A stretch of 64,000 nucleotides of DNA, taken from Alphaproteobacteria bacterium (GTDB taxonomy: Bacteria; Pseudomonadota; Alphaproteobacteria; Rhodobacterales; Rhodobacteraceae). The translations under genes and the position numbers were made by a program. Shown here piece after piece: positions 61,360 through 64,000 of the stretch. The DNA is taken from assembly GCA_030427405.1 (NCBI GenBank), contig JAUHXK010000001.1, positions 333,925 to 397,924 on the forward strand, written 5' to 3'. The stretch's first letter is position 1, and each line of letters starts with the position of its first letter. The notes below the pieces were generated by a model, which saw only the letters and a program-made list of their open reading frames with translations, searched no databases and was not told where the DNA came from.

Positions 61360-62426
61360 TGCCAATGCCTCTTGCGCTGGCCCAGGATGAGCAGGATGAA
61401 AAACGGAATGCCGATCAGCGAGGTGATCATGCCGATGGGATAGACGATACCCGGCGTGATCGCCTTGGACGCAATGGATGTGCCGGACAGGATCAGCGCG
61501 CCGCACAATGCGGAGAGTGGTAGAAAGCCGCGCTGATCCTCGCCCACGATCATCCGCGCAATATGGGGACCGACCAGGCCGACAAAGGCGATTGCCCCGA
61601 CAAAAGACACCGCCACTGCGGCAAGGACCGACACACCGCCAAGAACGGTGATGCGCAGAAGCGAGACGTTGATGCCCAGGGCAGCGGCCTTGTCCTCGCC
61701 CATGCGCAGCGCGGTCAACGCCCAGGACCGCGACAGAAAATAAGGCAGGATGACCACCAGAACGGCGGCGCAGACACCGACCTTCGCCCAGCTGGCACGG
61801 GCCAGCGACCCCATCTGCCAAAAGATCAGCTGCGCCAGCTGGAACTCTGATGCGCCGTATTGCAAAAAGGCCAACAGCGCGTTGCAGGTAAACAACACGG
61901 CTATGCCCACCAGGATCATTGCCTCGGGCGAGACCCCGCGCAACCGGGTGAACAGGAACAGCAAAAACGACGTTCCCATTGCGAAAACAAAGGCGTTCAC
62001 CGTCACCATCAGCCCGCCGACCCGAGGGATCACGGACCAGCCCAGCACGATCGCCAGCGCCGCGCCAAAACTTGCCGCCGAGCTGAGACCAAGTGTAAAC
62101 GGGTCAGCCAGCGGGTTGTTGAGGATGGTTTGCATCTCGGCCCCTGCCACGCCCAGCATGGCACCAACGCAAACGGCCATCAGCGCCACGGGCAGGCGGA
62201 CCTGCCAAATGATCACGTTTTCCTTGTTGCTGGCGACCGAAGGGTCAAGAATAACGTGCAGCGTGCGCAGGAAGCTCAGGTTTGCCGGGCCGGTATTGAT
62301 GTCCACGACAACCATGGTCGCCAAAGCCAGCACGGCAAATCCAACAAGAGCAGCGCGCCACATTGATCGGCGCTTGTAGGCGGCAACAAGTGTCTGCGCT
62401 TCGGCAGAGATTGTCAGGTCGGACAT
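61356..62426 (-). CDS. FecCD-type ABC transporter permease
   Basis: A 356-residue, about ten-helix permease. The FecCD blocks are visible: VALMAVCVGAMLGVAGAEMQTILNNPLADPFTLGLSSAASFGAALAIVLG, FVGAIAFVGLVGPHIARMIVGEDQRGFLPLSALCGALIL. N-terminal cytoplasmic region of about 20 residues. Co-translated with the ATPase gene. Confidence 0.93.
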   Translation of the reverse strand: MSDLTISAEAQTLVAAYKRRSMWRAALVGFAVLALATMVVVDINTGPANLSFLRTLHVILDPSVASNKENVIIWQVRLPVALMAVCVGAMLGVAGAEMQTILNNPLADPFTLGLSSAASFGAALAIVLGWSVIPRVGGLMVTVNAFVFAMGTSFLLFLFTRLRGVSPEAMILVGIAVLFTCNALLAFLQYGASEFQLAQLIFWQMGSLARASWAKVGVCAAVLVVILPYFLSRSWALTALRMGEDKAAALGINVSLLRITVLGGVSVLAAVAVSFVGAIAFVGLVGPHIARMIVGEDQRGFLPLSALCGALILSGTSIASKAITPGIVYPIGMITSLIGIPFFILLILGQRKRHWQ

Positions 62427-62477
62427 ACGCGAAACTTTCTTGTGGCCCGCAGGGTTTTGTCCCCGCGGGCTGTTTTC

Positions 62478-63635
62478 TTAATTGGTGGCCGGAGCGGACA
62501 TCCAGAATGTGCCCGACGGCTCGAATGGCAGGAAACGCTCGTGCAGTTCGGTGAAGGTCGCCCAGGGATCGAGATCTTCGAAATCGTCAGGGTGGAACCA
62601 CTTCGCCAGTTGCTGGATGGCGACGAAATGATAGGGCGAGTTGTAAAACTGGTGGAAAATGGCGTGGTAATTGCCGTTCTTGACCGCATCAAGGTCCGCA
62701 AAACCGGCCCGGGCAGCCAATGCCTGAATTCGTTCGTTGTTTCCGGCGTCATCCGCCTCATAGCCCAGCAGGACCGAGGTCACCTCGGGTTTGGACTCTG
62801 CCCAGTTGGCGCCCGTGGCGACAATGTGTTCGGGGTCCGCCTCGATGACACCTTCCAGGTTCAGCGTGACCGAATAGGCATTCGCCAGGGTCGAAGCATA
62901 GTTGGTGCCCCCGGCCAGTTCGACAAAGCGGCCATAGTTATAGGGGCCAAACGACCAGCAGCAGAAATCGTTTTGCCACCCGGCGGCGTTCTCAACCACA
63001 ACCATCGGGCGTTCTTCGGCTGGAATTGTGTCGATGATATTGGTCACCTTGCGCATCTGTGCGATGTAGAAGTCGATGAACTCGGCGGCGCTTTTTTCCT
63101 GACCCAGAATGCGCCCAAGAGCCAGAAGTGACGGCACGACGTTTTCGGTGGCATTGCGGCGGAAGTCGATAAAGGCCACCTGAACACCCGCATTGTCCAG
63201 CTTTTCGATCAGACCGGTTTCCTCGGCTTTGAACAGGCTGCCCGATTCCAGCAGAACCAGGTCTGCTTCGGATTCAAGCACCGCCTCGATGCTGAAATCC
63301 CCTGCGTAAGGGTTGCCAAAGTTGATCATGCGGGCGGTGTCTTCGGGGAATGCGCCTTCGAACTTACGGAATCCGTCCGGATCATAGAGAACCAGATCAT
63401 TGTTCCAGCCGACGATCTTTTCGAACGGATTTCCATCCGTGACGGCGCTGATCGCATACATCATCCGGCCCTCGCCCAGGATGATCTTGTCGGGCATGTC
63501 CGGCAAAGTGACTTCGCGGCCCGCGATGTCGGTAAAGGTCAAGGCTTCGGCTTGAGCATCGGTTGCTGACACGAACAGGGTCGCGATGGCTGCAATAGCA
63601 CCAAGGAAGCCGCTCAGGGATGTCTTGAAAGACAT
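62478..63635 (-). CDS. Metal-chelate ABC transporter substrate-binding protein
   Basis: A 385-residue periplasmic binding protein of the TroA/FecB group. Signal peptide covers residues 1-29 (FVSATDAQA). It has DIAGREVTLPDMPDKIILGEGRMMY and a later FCCWSFGPYNYGRF segment, in which two adjacent cysteines (225-226) are unusual. Ligand unknown; iron or copper chelates fit. First gene of the operon. A possible regulator site in the 245 bases upstream was not found by eye. Confidence 0.88.
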   Translation of the reverse strand: MSFKTSLSGFLGAIAAIATLFVSATDAQAEALTFTDIAGREVTLPDMPDKIILGEGRMMYAISAVTDGNPFEKIVGWNNDLVLYDPDGFRKFEGAFPEDTARMINFGNPYAGDFSIEAVLESEADLVLLESGSLFKAEETGLIEKLDNAGVQVAFIDFRRNATENVVPSLLALGRILGQEKSAAEFIDFYIAQMRKVTNIIDTIPAEERPMVVVENAAGWQNDFCCWSFGPYNYGRFVELAGGTNYASTLANAYSVTLNLEGVIEADPEHIVATGANWAESKPEVTSVLLGYEADDAGNNERIQALAARAGFADLDAVKNGNYHAIFHQFYNSPYHFVAIQQLAKWFHPDDFEDLDPWATFTELHERFLPFEPSGTFWMSAPATN

Positions 63636-63847
63636 TGGCGGTCTCCGTTTGGGTTGATTACACAGCGTCTCTTAGGGGCAGAACGCGCAAAAGCCAAGTG
63701 TTTTTGTCGGGTTTTTTTACGGACGGCATTTTGCCCTTTTCACCAAAGCCAAGACTACTTTGACTTTGTTGCGAGGGGTCTTGCGACGCAGGAAGCAGTG
63801 GTCTTTGTTGCGTGCGGCTGAAACGCGCTGGTCTGGCGCTGAACGAC

Positions 63848-63872
63848 GAAAGCCGCCCTGAGGCGGCTTGTT
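63848..63872 (-). terminator. Terminator downstream of the initiator tRNA gene
   Basis: Eight-base-pair stem (aagccgcc / ggcggctt), CTGA loop, with TTTCG on the minus strand just after. Confidence 0.65.
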
Positions 63873-63881
63873 CGGTAAAAG

Positions 63882-63958
<77 letters not shown>

Positions 63959-64000
63959 TCAGGGTCGGAAAGTGTTTCATCGTGTTAGAGAGATTGTTGG

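Overview
The window is a GC-rich (visibly about 60%) chromosomal segment of an alphaproteobacterium, almost certainly a Rhodobacterales (Roseobacter-group) marine bacterium. The reasons are a three-subunit TRAP transporter, glcDEF glycolate oxidase, a saccharopine-type lysine catabolic pair, families typical of that order (DUF1523, DUF6638, DUF5928-type glycosyltransferase), and an initiator tRNA with an A29:U41 variant. No phage, insertion sequence, CRISPR array or rRNA was seen.

Layout. 1-1561: end of a flagellar cluster (flgL tail, flgI). 1610-8776: eight tightly packed minus-strand genes of unknown function, built around an AAA+ ATPase and a coiled-coil protein and interleaved with small membrane proteins. 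This is the best candidate here for an undescribed system. 9060-14119: an aldehyde dehydrogenase, a phytase-like secreted protein preceded by two PHO-box-like repeats, a LysM protein and a small heat shock protein. 14245-15887: two overlapping trypsin-like protease genes. 15972-19903: glcDEF with a recognisable promoter and operator. 19984-24168: small membrane and secreted proteins, a flavodoxin-like protein, rlmH, rsfS and an MscS channel. 24214-32207: leuC, an HdeD-like gene, leuD, a membrane protein, a secreted nuclease/phosphatase-like protein, a divergent epimerase/LysR pair and leuB. 32255-36423: a class A penicillin-binding protein and glnK-amtB. 36539-41474: an aminotransferase, sseA, a small membrane protein, an XRE-cupin regulator and ilvD, with paired palindromes between the last two.

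41655-45055 holds a reductase-like gene that looks AT-richer than its neighbours and a divergent sulfotransferase/glycosyltransferase pair probably acting on surface polysaccharide. 45095-47716 is a lysine-catabolic pair (ALDH7-type dehydrogenase and saccharopine dehydrogenase). 47717-51973 is gene-poor and then carries unknown envelope-type proteins, including a ClpP/crotonase-fold protein with an apparent Ser-to-Asp change. 52524-58821 is a polyol/sugar-acid catabolic operon: idonate-type dehydrogenase, mannitol dehydrogenase family enzyme, TRAP DctQ-DctM-DctP and a terminal RpiR regulator. 58933-63635 is a small membrane protein followed, on the other strand, by a metal-chelate ABC importer whose ATPase gene overlaps a pseudoazurin gene, with a methyltransferase last. 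An initiator tRNA-Met closes the window.

How the genes fit together: branched-chain amino acid synthesis (leuC, leuD, leuB, ilvD and possibly the aminotransferase), nitrogen sensing and uptake (glnK-amtB), two-carbon and polyol catabolism (glcDEF, TRAP cluster), phosphate scavenging (phytase-like gene) and metal uptake. Functions rest on recognised motifs and family resemblance read by eye. No alignment or database search was run.
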